Source: Candidatus Acidiferrum typicum (GTDB lineage: Bacteria > Acidobacteriota > Terriglobia > Acidiferrales > UBA7541). Taken from it: a stretch of DNA of 64,000 bases. Location: contig DLMH01000158.1 in NCBI GenBank assembly GCA_002478115.1, forward strand, positions 28,929-92,928, written 5' to 3'. The translations under genes were made by a program, and so were the position numbers. Positions 50,539 to 59,533 of this stretch are shown piece by piece; within the stretch, counting starts at the first letter, position 1, and every line of letters begins with the position of its first letter. Below the pieces are notes generated by a model, which saw only the letters and a program-made list of their open reading frames with translations, ran no database searches and was not told where the DNA came from.

Positions 50539-50952
50539 TTACGTCTGGCTTACGGCCCGGATTGGAATCGTCACACCCGCTGCCGCTTCCGAGGACGCCA
50601 GCATGTGGCAACGGCCGTCGAAAATGCCCCCGGGATCGATGACCATGCAGGGTGAGTGAACTTCGCCCGTCACGACTCCCTTGGGCTGAATCTCCACGCG
50701 GCCTCTAGCGAAAATGACGCCATCAAACCGGCCAGCAATCACCACGCGATTTCCTTCAATCTGTCCTTCGACTTTCGCGTTTTCGCCGAGGATCACAGTT
50801 TGCTCCGAGATGATGTTGCCCTTGATGTGTCCGTCAATGCGAAACGTTCCGGTCAGCGTCAGCGTGCCTTCGAGCGACACGCCTTCATCAATGAAACCGG
50901 TCCACTCCTCACCGCCATCATCCTTCGACGTACCGGGCCACTTCCAAGCCAT
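50539..50952 (-). CDS. bactofilin (polymer-forming cytoskeletal protein)
   Basis: 137 residues from the ATG at 50952, with AGGGAG at good spacing. Core right-handed beta helix: TGFIDEGVSLEGTLTLTGTF, RIDGHIKGNI, VILGENAKVEGQIEGNRVVI, GRFDGVIFARGRVEI, KGVVTGEVHSPCMVID. Flanked by short unstructured ends. Bactofilins self-assemble into filaments and scaffold cell-shape or chromosome-segregation factors. Its position 130 bp after parB fits reports of ParABS-linked bactofilins in other bacteria. Confidence 0.9.
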   Translation of the reverse strand: MAWKWPGTSKDDGGEEWTGFIDEGVSLEGTLTLTGTFRIDGHIKGNIISEQTVILGENAKVEGQIEGNRVVIAGRFDGVIFARGRVEIQPKGVVTGEVHSPCMVIDPGGIFDGRCHMLASSEAAAGVTIPIRAVSQT

Positions 50953-51082
50953 AGATAGACTCCCTGTGTGTGCTGATTCCAATGTAACGTGAAGCGGCGA
51001 GAAGTCAACGCACGTTGGAGAGGGAGTTGTCGAATGAAATGCCTGAACGATGGTGCAGTTGCAGCGCGCCGTTGCTACGGCG

Positions 51083-52024
51083 CTACTTCATCAGCCGGTC
51101 GTAAATGCCCATGAGTTGCGCGTCGTCGTAATACTCCAGAACGAGTTGGCCCGGCCGTGATTTTGTTTTCTGCCGCAGGAGCACCTTTGTGCCGAGATGC
51201 CGCTGAAGTTCATCCACGGCCTCGCGGATGTTGGGATCGAGATGGACTTCCGTGGGGAGTTTTGCCCCACGAGCACGCCGCGAAGCCAGTCGTTCAATCT
51301 GGCGCACGGTGAGCCCACCGCGAGCGGCGCGTTGCGCATAACGCATGCGCAGTTGCGGCTCGGCAACAGCCAGCAGCGCCCGCCCATGCCCCGCACTCAG
51401 CTTCCCCTCTTCAATCCATTCCTGAATGGTCGGCTCAAGCTTCAGCAACCGGATGGCGTTGGCGACCGTCGCGCGATCCTTGCCCGTACGCTCGGCCACC
51501 GATTCCTGAGTAAGCTGGAATTCATCCATCAATCGCTCAAACGCGCGCGCTGCTTCCATGGCGTTGAGATCTTCGCGCTGGATGTTCTCGACCAGCGTCA
51601 TTTCCAGCGCCAGTTCGTCGGGAACCTGGCGAATGATGGAAGAGACCTTGTCGAGGCCGGCACGGTGTGCAGCACGCCACCGGCGTTCGCCGGCGATCAG
51701 TTGGAAGCGTTGGCCGATCTGCCGCACGACGAGCGGCTGGATAATGCCGCTGGTCCGAATTGAGCGGGCCAGCTCATCGAGTGCTTCTTCACGGAACCGG
51801 GTGCGTGGCTGATAGGGACTGGGGTCAATCAGATCAATGTCGATCTGCAGCGGGCCCGACGGTGCGGGACTCAAGGCCGGGGCCGCAGCTGCAGCAGCTC
51901 CTCCAGAGCTGCGCGCGATGGGAGTTGCTTGCGCAGTTGGCGGTGCGACTGGCGTTGCTGGAGCTGTCGGTTCAGGCTCCCGAATGAGCGCTCCGAGCCC
52001 CCGCCCCAACGCGTTTCTCGGCAT
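51083..52024 (-). CDS. parB: chromosome partitioning protein ParB
   Basis: 313 residues from the ATG at 52024 (AGGAGG eight bases upstream), so parB starts inside parA and overlaps it by 53 bases. N-terminus RNALGRGLGALI is the ParA-contacting region; an Ala/Pro linker; CTP-binding ParB/Srx domain with IDPSPYQPRTRF, GIIQPLVVRQ, LIAGERRWRAAHRAG; helix-turn-helix LTQESVAERTGKDRATVANAIRLL; C-terminal dimerisation domain. Acts on the parS cluster at 52831-53111. Confidence 0.95.
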   Translation of the reverse strand: MPRNALGRGLGALIREPEPTAPATPVAPPTAQATPIARSSGGAAAAAAPALSPAPSGPLQIDIDLIDPSPYQPRTRFREEALDELARSIRTSGIIQPLVVRQIGQRFQLIAGERRWRAAHRAGLDKVSSIIRQVPDELALEMTLVENIQREDLNAMEAARAFERLMDEFQLTQESVAERTGKDRATVANAIRLLKLEPTIQEWIEEGKLSAGHGRALLAVAEPQLRMRYAQRAARGGLTVRQIERLASRRARGAKLPTEVHLDPNIREAVDELQRHLGTKVLLRQKTKSRPGQLVLEYYDDAQLMGIYDRLMK

Positions 52025-52778
52025 TGCCAATAACCTCCTGGGCGAGCTGCGTATAGCCCTCTGCGCCCTTGCTATGTATATCATAGAAAATAATAGGCTT
52101 ACCAAAACTCGGTGCTTCGGCAAGGCGGACGTTGCGCGGGATCAGGCTCTGGAAGACCTGAGTGCCGAAGAAACTGCGTAGGTCGGTGGCCACTTGCCTT
52201 GAAAGAGTAGTGCGCTCATCGTACATCGTCAGTAGAATACCTTCGATTTCGAGGCTGGGATTGAGAGTGCGGCGAATACGCATCAGGGTATCCAACAATT
52301 CCGACACGCCTTCCAAGGCCAGGTATTCGCACTGGATGGGTATCATCACCGCATCAGCCGCAACCAGCGCATTCAGAGTAAGCAGATCCAGGGCAGGCGG
52401 ACAATCCAGCACAATAAATTTGTAATTTGGCCGCACATTTTGCAGGAAGGATTGCAGTTTGTACTCACGGCTTTCAGCAAGGACGAGTTCTACCGCAGCT
52501 CCTGCAAGGTTTTTGTCGGCGGGGACGACATCTAAGCCCTGCACTTGGGACTTTTGCACCAACTTCTCAAAAGATTCGTTCAAGATCAGGGCGTGATAGA
52601 TGGTACGGCGGGCAGGATCCTTCTGAAATCCGATGGCGGCCGTTGCATTGGCCTGGGAATCGCAATCAATAAGGAGAGTTGACTGCTCAGCAACCGCGAG
52701 GCAGGCTGCGAGGTTAACTGCGGTTGTGGTCTTACCTACCCCACCCTTTTGGTTAGCAACAGCAATGACCCGGGCCAA
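51972..52778 (-). CDS. parA: chromosome partitioning ATPase ParA (Soj)
   Basis: 268 residues, TTG start at 52778 behind GGGAGA. Deviant Walker A KGGVGKTTTAVNL (residues 11-23), Walker A' LLIDCDSQANA, and Walker B-type FIVLDCPPALDLLT. DNA-binding ATPase that moves ParB-parS complexes. The long C-terminus overlapping parB is EKRVGAGARSAHSGA. Downstream of rsmG and the parS sites. Confidence 0.95.
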   Translation of the reverse strand: MARVIAVANQKGGVGKTTTAVNLAACLAVAEQSTLLIDCDSQANATAAIGFQKDPARRTIYHALILNESFEKLVQKSQVQGLDVVPADKNLAGAAVELVLAESREYKLQSFLQNVRPNYKFIVLDCPPALDLLTLNALVAADAVMIPIQCEYLALEGVSELLDTLMRIRRTLNPSLEIEGILLTMYDERTTLSRQVATDLRSFFGTQVFQSLIPRNVRLAEAPSFGKPIIFYDIHSKGAEGYTQLAQEVIGNAEKRVGAGARSAHSGA

Positions 52779-52830
52779 GACGGTCTCCCCAACGTAGGGA
52801 AACTAGCAGAGCCGCCCGCTGGGCGCAAGA

Positions 52831-52846
52831 TGTTTCACGTGGAACA
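52831..52846. promoter_or_regulatory. parS site 1
   Basis: TGTTTCACGTGGAACA, one mismatch from a perfect palindrome of the universal parS type (TGTTTCACGTGAAACA). 53 bases upstream of the parA start. Confidence 0.9.
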
Positions 52847-52881
52847 GGAAGTGATCTGCGGAAATTCTGTTGGAAAGTGGA

Positions 52882-52897
52882 TGTTTCACGTGGAACA
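52882..52897. promoter_or_regulatory. parS site 2
   Basis: Identical to site 1: TGTTTCACGTGGAACA. 51 bases from site 1. Confidence 0.9.
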
Positions 52898-52970
52898 GTC
52901 TTGGGTCGAGTTTGTTGGATGAGCGATACCAGTTCGGACTGGTTGTGACATGAGGCCCTGGGTCAGTTGC

Positions 52971-52986
52971 TGTTCCACGTGGAACA
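52971..52986. promoter_or_regulatory. parS site 3, perfect palindrome
   Basis: TGTTCCACGTGGAACA is fully symmetric. 89 bases from site 2. Confidence 0.9.
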
Positions 52987-53048
52987 GGAATCTTGAACAA
53001 GCCCAAGAAATGGCTCGTGAGACACATCGCGATGTGCGCGGGACGAAG

Positions 53049-53064
53049 AGTTTCACATGGAACA
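53049..53064. promoter_or_regulatory. parS-like site 4, degenerate
   Basis: AGTTTCACATGGAACA differs from site 1 at two positions, including the central CACGTG, so binding may be weak. It lies between two good sites. Confidence 0.55.
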
Positions 53065-53095
53065 AAGTGGCAGGGAATTCGAGCGATGGACCGGA

Positions 53096-53111
53096 TGTTT
53101 CACGTGGAACG
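53096..53111. promoter_or_regulatory. parS site 5
   Basis: TGTTTCACGTGGAACG, one change at the last base relative to sites 1 and 2. 75 bases beyond the rsmG stop side of the cluster. Confidence 0.85.
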
Positions 53112-53186
53112 CCGCGAGAGAAAAAATACCGCACAAATCAGAACACACTGCGGGAAATAGCAAAAAAGTCCTTTCTTATGATGTCG

Positions 53187-53843
53187 TTACGCCGACAAAG
53201 GGGCCATTTTCTTGCCGACGAGAAGATACCGCTGCAACGACTGCGGCATGGGGATCGGTTCTTGCCACTCCCACCGGTCCGACTTGCGAACTTCCTCGAG
53301 GTCGCGGCCGCCGATCCACAGAATCGCGCGCGAGGCGGCGACATTGTCCGACGCGGCCCACTCGAGGAATGAGCCGAACTCTCCGAGGGCGCGGGAACAG
53401 ACAAAGTCCAGCGGCGCAAGTTCCTCGCCCAATTCTTCATAGCGGTTGATCAGCACATGGGTGTTCCCAAGTCCCAGTTCACGGATGACTTCTGCTAGAA
53501 ATGTGCCCTTCTTGATGTTTGATTCCACCAAGAAGAGCTCCAACTCCGGACGCAAGATCTTCAGTGGAATGCCAGGGAATCCGGGGCCGGAGCCGATGTC
53601 GGCGAGCCGACCGTTTTCCACAGGAACAGCAACGGCCGCAAACATGGACTCGCAGAAATGACGATATAGTATCTCCAGCGGGTCACGGATGGCGGTCAAA
53701 TTCAGCTTCTCATTCCAGTGCCGCAAAATCCTTATATATTGTTGAATACAAGTGACTTGTTGTTCATTTAAGGCGACCTGGAATTCACCCAGCGCGCGCC
53801 GGATCGTTTCTTCTGAAATAGGCTTTCCAACCTCTGTTAACAT
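53187..53843 (-). CDS. rsmG: 16S rRNA (guanine-527-N7)-methyltransferase
   Basis: 218 residues, ATG at 53843. RsmG/GidB signatures: HWNEKLNLTAIRDPLEIL, ADIGSGPGFPGIPLKI (SAM motif, residues 83-98), LFLVESNIKKGTFLAEV, and FVCSRALGEF. Methylates G527 in the 530 loop of 16S rRNA; loss gives streptomycin tolerance in other bacteria. In the usual order it precedes parA-parB, as here, but mnmG, its common neighbour, is absent. Confidence 0.93.
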   Translation of the reverse strand: MLTEVGKPISEETIRRALGEFQVALNEQQVTCIQQYIRILRHWNEKLNLTAIRDPLEILYRHFCESMFAAVAVPVENGRLADIGSGPGFPGIPLKILRPELELFLVESNIKKGTFLAEVIRELGLGNTHVLINRYEELGEELAPLDFVCSRALGEFGSFLEWAASDNVAASRAILWIGGRDLEEVRKSDRWEWQEPIPMPQSLQRYLLVGKKMAPLSA

Positions 53844-53877
53844 AACAGTAATTATCCAGTGACGCTCTGACTTTAAA

Positions 53878-54585
53878 TCACTTCTGCTCTTCTATGAGCT
53901 TCGGCAACAGGTACCGCGGGCCCGCGATTCCCGCTACAAGATCCACCACTATGTGCACCATCATCACCGGTACTAGCGTATCGTAGGCCAGACGGATGCC
54001 GCCGAAAAGGATGCCCATCACAAAAGTGCCCAGGATTCCGCTACGGCCCTGATAGACATGGGCTAAGCCGAAGAGGACTGCGGTCAGAATCACAACGGAC
54101 CATGCGGGGAATCCCACGCGAGAGAGCGCGGCCATGGCAAATCCCCGATAAAGGAATTCCTCACAGACACCGGCGGTCATGGCGAGTGCACAGTAGGGGA
54201 GCAGTTCCACGGAATTAGCGGGAAGAATCCGTCGCGCAAGCAAGCGCATCAACTCCAGGGCCTTACCCGGAGACCTGCCGACTCGCCGAAGATTCAGCCA
54301 GTGCAAAGCGCCAATGATCGCAGCCAGGGCCAAGCTCCCCAGGATCGCGCTTGGGCCGCCGTAGTTGGCCAAGCCCAAGGTACCCGCAGACAATCCCCGT
54401 GCAAGAGCACGCCAAGCGACAAGACCCGTAATCACCCACTGACCGGCGATGGTCAAGCCATAGAGGACGAGCTTTTCCTTCGTGCTGACGGAAGGGAGCG
54501 CGAGGAGTTTCTTCAGCCGCACGGCACCGCGCCAGGGCACGACAATTCCAAGAAAAAGAAAGATCAACCAGAAGTCCCAAGGCAT
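53878..54585 (-). CDS. CPBP-family intramembrane metalloprotease
   Basis: 235 residues from the ATG at 54585 (frame open to 54621). About six membrane helices. CAAX-protease/CPBP motifs: EEFLYRGFAMAAL (EExxxR), FGLAHVYQG (second motif His), and a third site MVHIVVDLVAG. Family includes Rce1-like CAAX proteases and bacteriocin-immunity proteins; the substrate here is unknown. It inserts between rsmG and the jag-yidC block, pointing the same way. Confidence 0.85.
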   Translation of the reverse strand: MPWDFWLIFLFLGIVVPWRGAVRLKKLLALPSVSTKEKLVLYGLTIAGQWVITGLVAWRALARGLSAGTLGLANYGGPSAILGSLALAAIIGALHWLNLRRVGRSPGKALELMRLLARRILPANSVELLPYCALAMTAGVCEEFLYRGFAMAALSRVGFPAWSVVILTAVLFGLAHVYQGRSGILGTFVMGILFGGIRLAYDTLVPVMMVHIVVDLVAGIAGPRYLLPKLIEEQK

Positions 54586-54709
54586 TGATTGATGAGAACA
54601 CTTTCCGGGCAACCCGCGCAAGTTGTGTTGAAGGCGGTGTTTTTATCCGGCGGCGAGCAGGAACGGCGCGGCATCGTTATAATCAAAGCGCAGTACAGCG
54701 AGGTGTGAC

Positions 54710-55786
54710 TTGACCGATTCCGTGAAACTCACGGCGATGGTCAAGGCGGCGGGTTGTGCGGCCAAGCTGAGTCCCGGAATGCTGGACGCAATACTTCGAC
54801 GCCTGCCACTGCCAACGGATCCGAACGTGCTCGTTGGGTTCAGCACCAACGACGACGCAGGGGTGTATCTGCTCGCTGAAGGATTGGCGTTGGTACAGAC
54901 GGTCGATTTCTTCACGCCGATTGCGGACGACCCGTTTACATTCGGGCGAATCGCGGCGGCCAATTCGCTGAGCGACGTGTACGCGATGGGCGGGCGGCCG
55001 GTATCCGCGCTGTCGATCGTGGGATTTCCCGAAAAAGGCGATCCTGCAATTCTGGAGCAGATTTTGCGCGGCGGCCTCGATAAGATGAGCGAAGCGAAAT
55101 GCAGCGTGATTGGCGGGCATTCGATTCGTATCGACGATATCGTGTTTGGCTATGCCGTCACAGGCGTCATCAATCCGTTGCAAGTTTGGCGAAATGTCGG
55201 CGCGCAGACAAATGACGTCCTTCTGCTGACAAAAGCTTTGGGCACCGGGGTGATCTCCACGGCACTCAAAAAAGAGCGCTCGGAAAGAGCTTCACTGGAT
55301 GCGGCCATCGCTTCGATGACGCAATTGAATCGCGCGGCGGCCGAAGCTTTGCGCGAACTGGAAGTGCAAGCGGGGATGCGCTGCGTGCACGCCGTAACAG
55401 ACATTACGGGATTCGGATTGCTGGGGCACGCGCGGGAAATGGCGTTGGGAGACTTGGCTTCGGGGATTGGGCGGGTGGCGCTCGAAATTGTTGCCGCGGA
55501 TGTGCCGTTGCTTCCCGGTGCGCTTGACGCCGCGCGCCAGGGGATGATTTCTGGGGGACTGAAAAATAATCGTGAGTTTCTAAGCGACTGCGTTGTCTTC
55601 GCAACAAACGTGGCGGAAGAGAATCGCGCGTTACTTTTCGATCCGCAGACGTCCGGCGGTCTCTTGATCGCGCTCGCTCCGGAACATGAGGAACCGGCGC
55701 GGGAAAGTCTCAAGCGTCATGGCGTGAGCGCCAAGCGGGTCGGCCGCGTCGTGCCGAAGACATCCGGGCTGCTGATGGTGGTCTGA
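54710..55786 (+). CDS. selD: selenide, water dikinase (selenophosphate synthetase)
   Basis: 358 residues, TTG start at 54710 behind GAGGTG. SelD motifs: AAGCAAKLSP with the essential Cys16 (and Lys nearby), DDAGVYLL, VQTVDFFTPIADDPFTFGRI, NSLSDVYAMGGRPVSA, GGHSIRIDD, TDITGFGLLGHA and DPQTSGGLL. Makes selenophosphate for selenocysteine or 2-selenouridine synthesis. selA, selB, selC and ybbB/selU are not in the window. Divergent from the CPBP gene; 22 bp before the next gene. Confidence 0.93.
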   Translation: MTDSVKLTAMVKAAGCAAKLSPGMLDAILRRLPLPTDPNVLVGFSTNDDAGVYLLAEGLALVQTVDFFTPIADDPFTFGRIAAANSLSDVYAMGGRPVSALSIVGFPEKGDPAILEQILRGGLDKMSEAKCSVIGGHSIRIDDIVFGYAVTGVINPLQVWRNVGAQTNDVLLLTKALGTGVISTALKKERSERASLDAAIASMTQLNRAAAEALRELEVQAGMRCVHAVTDITGFGLLGHAREMALGDLASGIGRVALEIVAADVPLLPGALDAARQGMISGGLKNNREFLSDCVVFATNVAEENRALLFDPQTSGGLLIALAPEHEEPARESLKRHGVSAKRVGRVVPKTSGLLMVV

Positions 55787-55808
55787 GAGCGAAGACGACG
55801 AGCACACA

Positions 55809-57023
55809 GTGGACACAATCACACACGGCATCGCAGGAGCGTTGATCAGCAAAGCAGCGTTTGGTGGGCGAGACCTGTTTTCGCCGCGGTCGCTGAGCAA
55901 GCAGCGCCTCATCACCTGGTCCTTGATGCTGGGCGCGATTTTCCCGGACAGCGATGTCTTGCGAGACCTTTTTTCGCACAATGAATTACTGATGCTCACT
56001 TGGCATCGTAGCATCACGCATTCGTTGCTCTGCCTGCCAATCTGGACGGTGATCCTGGCGGGGCTGACGCGCGTGGTGGCGAAGTGGAAAAAATGGGAAG
56101 CGCCCTCCTTCCTTGCGCTATGCGGTATCTGGGCAATCGGAATCTTGAGCCACATTTTCCTAGATCTGGTGACCACCTTTGGCACAATGATCTGGTCGCC
56201 GCTCGCATGGTCGCGCCCCGCCTGGGACATTATTTTCATCGTGGATTTCAGCTTCACGGCCATCCTGCTGATTCCGCAACTTCTCTCCTGGACTTACGAA
56301 GACCGGGCGCATATCCAGTGGCGAGCCGTTCTGATGTGGCTGGTGTTCACGCCGGCGCCGTTCCTGATTGCCAAATTTGGCCAAATTGTCGGCGCGCCGA
56401 TTTCCAATGTCACGATTCTTGTGGCCACCGTCCTGTTTGCGGTGCTCTTCCTGCTCCCGGCAGTGCGGGGCTGGGGCTTGCGCGTGGCCTACGCCAACTG
56501 GAATCGCGCTGGCCTGATTCTGGCGGTGGGCTATCTCGTTGCAGCCACCTATGCGCACCACGTGGCGTTCGGGCGCGTCCAGCAGTTCGCCGCGCAAGAG
56601 AACCTGCAGGTTGAAGCGATTGGCGCGCTGCCCTTGCCGCCATCGTTGTGGCACTGGGATGGGCTGGTACGAGCGCCGCGCGGAGTCTACGAGATGCGCA
56701 TGGATTTAAGCGAAGGCTTATTTCAGAAAAACGCGCAAAAGGCCAGCTATTCCAACTCCGACGTGATTGAGCACACGTACTATCCTGACGCGTTTCCGAA
56801 TCCCTGGATTGAACAGGCACGGCATTTGCCGGAAGTTCAGAAAGTTTTATGGTTCGTGCGGTTTCCAGTGACCCGCTTTCACAAGGAAGGCGATGAAGCG
56901 GTGGTGGAGTTTTCGGATTTGCGTTTCCCGCACATACGGCCAGACCGGCCGGCGTCGTTCACATATCGCGTGCGGTTTTCGGGTGACGGAAGCGTGATCG
57001 CGCAGGGTTGGGTGCGCCGGTAA
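55809..57023 (+). CDS. membrane-bound metal-dependent hydrolase (YdjM/DUF457 family)
   Basis: 404 residues, GTG start at 55809. N-terminal ITHGIAGALISKAAF (His6), IFPDSDVLRD, and the WHRSITHSLLCL motif with conserved histidines and aspartates are diagnostic of the YdjM-like family; about seven membrane helices to residue 260; the C-terminal ~140 residues form a soluble, beta-rich periplasmic domain. Enzymatic activity is predicted, not shown. Co-directional with selD and separated by only 22 bp. Confidence 0.85.
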   Translation: MDTITHGIAGALISKAAFGGRDLFSPRSLSKQRLITWSLMLGAIFPDSDVLRDLFSHNELLMLTWHRSITHSLLCLPIWTVILAGLTRVVAKWKKWEAPSFLALCGIWAIGILSHIFLDLVTTFGTMIWSPLAWSRPAWDIIFIVDFSFTAILLIPQLLSWTYEDRAHIQWRAVLMWLVFTPAPFLIAKFGQIVGAPISNVTILVATVLFAVLFLLPAVRGWGLRVAYANWNRAGLILAVGYLVAATYAHHVAFGRVQQFAAQENLQVEAIGALPLPPSLWHWDGLVRAPRGVYEMRMDLSEGLFQKNAQKASYSNSDVIEHTYYPDAFPNPWIEQARHLPEVQKVLWFVRFPVTRFHKEGDEAVVEFSDLRFPHIRPDRPASFTYRVRFSGDGSVIAQGWVRR

Positions 57024-57043
57024 AGCAGTTCCGGTGGATCAGT

Positions 57044-57172
57044 CTGTAGCTCACCCCTTGAGGGGTGAGGAATTCCCGAGCGCAGGCAAGCTGCCAAATC
57101 CCGGACGTGGATCCGTTGTTGAATTTTTTCCGGCCGCGTGAAAAGCCTCAGGCCTAAAGGCTTGAGCTACAG
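57044..57172. repeat. palindromic intergenic element with terminal inverted repeats
   Basis: Outer arms CTGTAGCTCA (57044-57053) and TGAGCTACAG (57163-57172) are perfectly inverted. Nested inside are the hairpins CTCACCCC-TTGA-GGGGTGAG (57050-57069) and CTCAGGCC-TAAA-GGCTTGAG (57147-57166, one mismatch). 129 bp, no coding capacity, between convergent genes. Confidence 0.6.
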
Positions 57173-57174
57173 CG

Positions 57175-57693
57175 CTAAGGTTTAGCGGGGTGAATAACCA
57201 CCTGACGCTCTTCGCCCGTGCCGACGCTTTCGGTGCGGACGCCGGGCAGATCCTTCAGCGCGAGATGCACAATGCGCCGCTCCCGCGAAGACATGGGATT
57301 GAGCCGGAAGGGCTGATGCGTAGCCTGAACCCTTTCCGCGGCCACGCGGGCGGTCATGCGCAGTTCCTCGAAACGCAAAGCGCGGAAGCCGCCGCAATCG
57401 AGGTGAATCTTTTCATGGAAGATCGGCTCAAGGCCAAGCGCACGAAATGCGATGTGTTCCAGAGCCTTCAAAACTTCTCCACTTCGCGCCATGAGGAGTT
57501 CATTGTCTTTGCCATCGAGGTCGGCGAAAATCTCCGCCGCGCCTTCCTCTGAGGCGGCGCCTGCTTCGGCGACGCGCACGTTCACGGAGAGTTCCAAGCC
57601 AGCAGCGCGCACAATCCTCGGCAGAAAATCGCGCAGGGCGTCGGCTGCGGCGACGCGGTCCAGCTTGCCATCGCGTAAGAATTCCTTCGTCAT
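57175..57693 (-). CDS. jag: Jag/KhpB-like KH-R3H RNA-binding protein
   Basis: 172 residues. KH domain (about 25-105, with ELLMARSGEVLKALEHIAFRAL as the GXXG-like part, here ARSGEV) and R3H domain (about 105-170: AERVQATHQPFRLNPMSSRERRIVHLALKD ending in GTGEERQVVIHP). The N-terminal Jag_N domain of Gram-positive homologues is absent. Directly downstream of yidC, its conserved partner. Confidence 0.9.
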   Translation of the reverse strand: MTKEFLRDGKLDRVAAADALRDFLPRIVRAAGLELSVNVRVAEAGAASEEGAAEIFADLDGKDNELLMARSGEVLKALEHIAFRALGLEPIFHEKIHLDCGGFRALRFEELRMTARVAAERVQATHQPFRLNPMSSRERRIVHLALKDLPGVRTESVGTGEERQVVIHPAKP

Positions 57694-57748
57694 AAGTCTC
57701 TCGAAACTACTGGTTATACCCCAACGGACGGTGCCATCACACCGTCCC

Positions 57749-59533
57749 TTACTTCTTGGCGCGGACGGGTTTGACCGGGGCAGGAAGAGGGTGCGTCCGG
57801 TTCAGGTACCACTGTTGCAGGATATTGATCAGGCCGCTGGTAAGAATATACACCGCCACCCCGCTAGGGTACGGGACAATCATAAACATTCCTGCCATGG
57901 CGATGGGCATGAATTTCATCATTTGCGCCTGTTGTGCATCGGCCGTGGGCATCGGCGTCATCTTTGACGCCAGATACATCGACACGCCCATCAACACCGG
58001 CAGGATGTAGTAAGGATCCTTGGCCGATAAATCGGTGATCCAGCCGAACCACGGCGCATGCCGCAATTCGATGGTGCCCTGCAGGGCGCGCCACAGCCCG
58101 AACCAGATGGGCATCTGCAGAAGTTGCGGGATGCATCCGCCCACGGGGTTAATCCCCTCGCGCGAGTAGATGGCCATGATTTCCTTGTTCATCTCAGCCT
58201 TGCGCGGGTCATTCATCTTGTACTTCTTGTACTTCTCCTGGATCTGCTTGATCACCGGTCCAACGCGCTGCATCTTCAGCGTGGTCTTGTAGCTCGAGAT
58301 GCGCAGGGGGAAGAACACCATATTGATAACCAGGGTGAGCACCACAATGGACCAGCCCCAGTTCGGAATGTATTCGTGCAGCCACTTCAGCCCGTGGAAC
58401 AGCGGGTCGGCGATGACCTCCAGCCACCCGAAATTCACTAGCGCGTGCAACGGCGGGTTCAACTTTTTCAGCAGATCGTAGTCTTTGGGGCCGACGAAAA
58501 CGCGCAGGCTCATGGGTTGCGCCGAAGTTGCCGTCGCAACCTCAGGCACTGCTTCGGACTCTTCCTTGCCGTCCACCGTGGTCATATCCCAAACCTTCCA
58601 GTAGCGCGTCTCCTGGGTAGTGGAAAGAGCATCGCTCGGGGGAAGAAACGTCACCGCGAAATAGCGGTCCTCGATCCCCGAAAATGTCTTCCCGCCTTGC
58701 CAGACGTTTCCCCACTTTTCCGGGCTATCGAGTTTCTTGTAGCCAACGGTGGTCAGCTTTCCGCCTTCGCTGTAAAACGTCATGACCGTGGTGATCGGCG
58801 CGGGGTTCGTGACCGTCATGTCGCCGAAGCCGCCACGCCAGGCCAACCCCGCCAGCACGTGCGCGCCGTTGTAGCTCGTGGTGGCTTCCACGCCCACGAT
58901 ATAGGAATGATCGAAGTGAAATTTCTTGATCACCTCCAGGTGGCCATCGCTCCACTTGAACGTCAGGTCCGTGGGCGCCTCCAGGGAAGCACTGTCGCTA
59001 GAAATCTTGTACAAACCGGTGTTTGCCGCCTTTTCGAGTCGCGGGTCTTCAAAAACCAGCGAGAATGGCCAGCCGCCCGTCTTTGCCGCCGATTCCGCGT
59101 GCACCAGGTCCAACGTGCGCTGCGGTTTCGCGTCGTCCTTGTATTTTTTCAGCTGCCAGCTCTTGACGACCGCACCGCGATTGGAAAACTCCACGCGGTA
59201 CAGTGCGTTCTCAACGACGATGGTGCGCTCCTGGGTATCTTCGGTGCGCAAGGCCGCCGGCGGTGCAGGTGTGGAGACGGTTGAAGGCGTCGTAGAAGGA
59301 ATAAGCTCGTCCGGTGCAGAAGTCGGTGCAGAAGTTCCAGTGGTAGCTGGAGCGCTGACGCCCGGCTGGTTCTGTTGTGGCACATGCGCGGGAGGCTTTG
59401 GCCCGAAGTACTTCGTCCACAGAATAATGACGGCTATGGAAAGCAGCGAGGCGACGAGGATACGCAGCTCCGGCGTGAACTTATCCTTCTTGGGCCCGAT
59501 CGGCGGGAATTGGTTCACTGGCGGGGTGCTCAC
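57749..59533 (-). CDS. yidC: membrane protein insertase YidC
   Basis: 594 residues, GTG start at 59533 overlapping the yidD stop (GTGA). First helix about 25-42 (LRILVASLLSIAVIILW), Pro/Thr/Ser linker, large periplasmic P1 domain (about 100-370), then the conserved insertase core: WGWSIVVLTLVINMVFFPL, KMQRVGPVIKQIQEKYKKYK, GINPVGGCIPQLLQMPIWFGL and two last helices. Inserts and folds inner-membrane proteins with or without SecYEG. Ends with a basic tail PVKPVRAKK. Confidence 0.96.
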   Translation of the reverse strand: MSTPPVNQFPPIGPKKDKFTPELRILVASLLSIAVIILWTKYFGPKPPAHVPQQNQPGVSAPATTGTSAPTSAPDELIPSTTPSTVSTPAPPAALRTEDTQERTIVVENALYRVEFSNRGAVVKSWQLKKYKDDAKPQRTLDLVHAESAAKTGGWPFSLVFEDPRLEKAANTGLYKISSDSASLEAPTDLTFKWSDGHLEVIKKFHFDHSYIVGVEATTSYNGAHVLAGLAWRGGFGDMTVTNPAPITTVMTFYSEGGKLTTVGYKKLDSPEKWGNVWQGGKTFSGIEDRYFAVTFLPPSDALSTTQETRYWKVWDMTTVDGKEESEAVPEVATATSAQPMSLRVFVGPKDYDLLKKLNPPLHALVNFGWLEVIADPLFHGLKWLHEYIPNWGWSIVVLTLVINMVFFPLRISSYKTTLKMQRVGPVIKQIQEKYKKYKMNDPRKAEMNKEIMAIYSREGINPVGGCIPQLLQMPIWFGLWRALQGTIELRHAPWFGWITDLSAKDPYYILPVLMGVSMYLASKMTPMPTADAQQAQMMKFMPIAMAGMFMIVPYPSGVAVYILTSGLINILQQWYLNRTHPLPAPVKPVRAKK

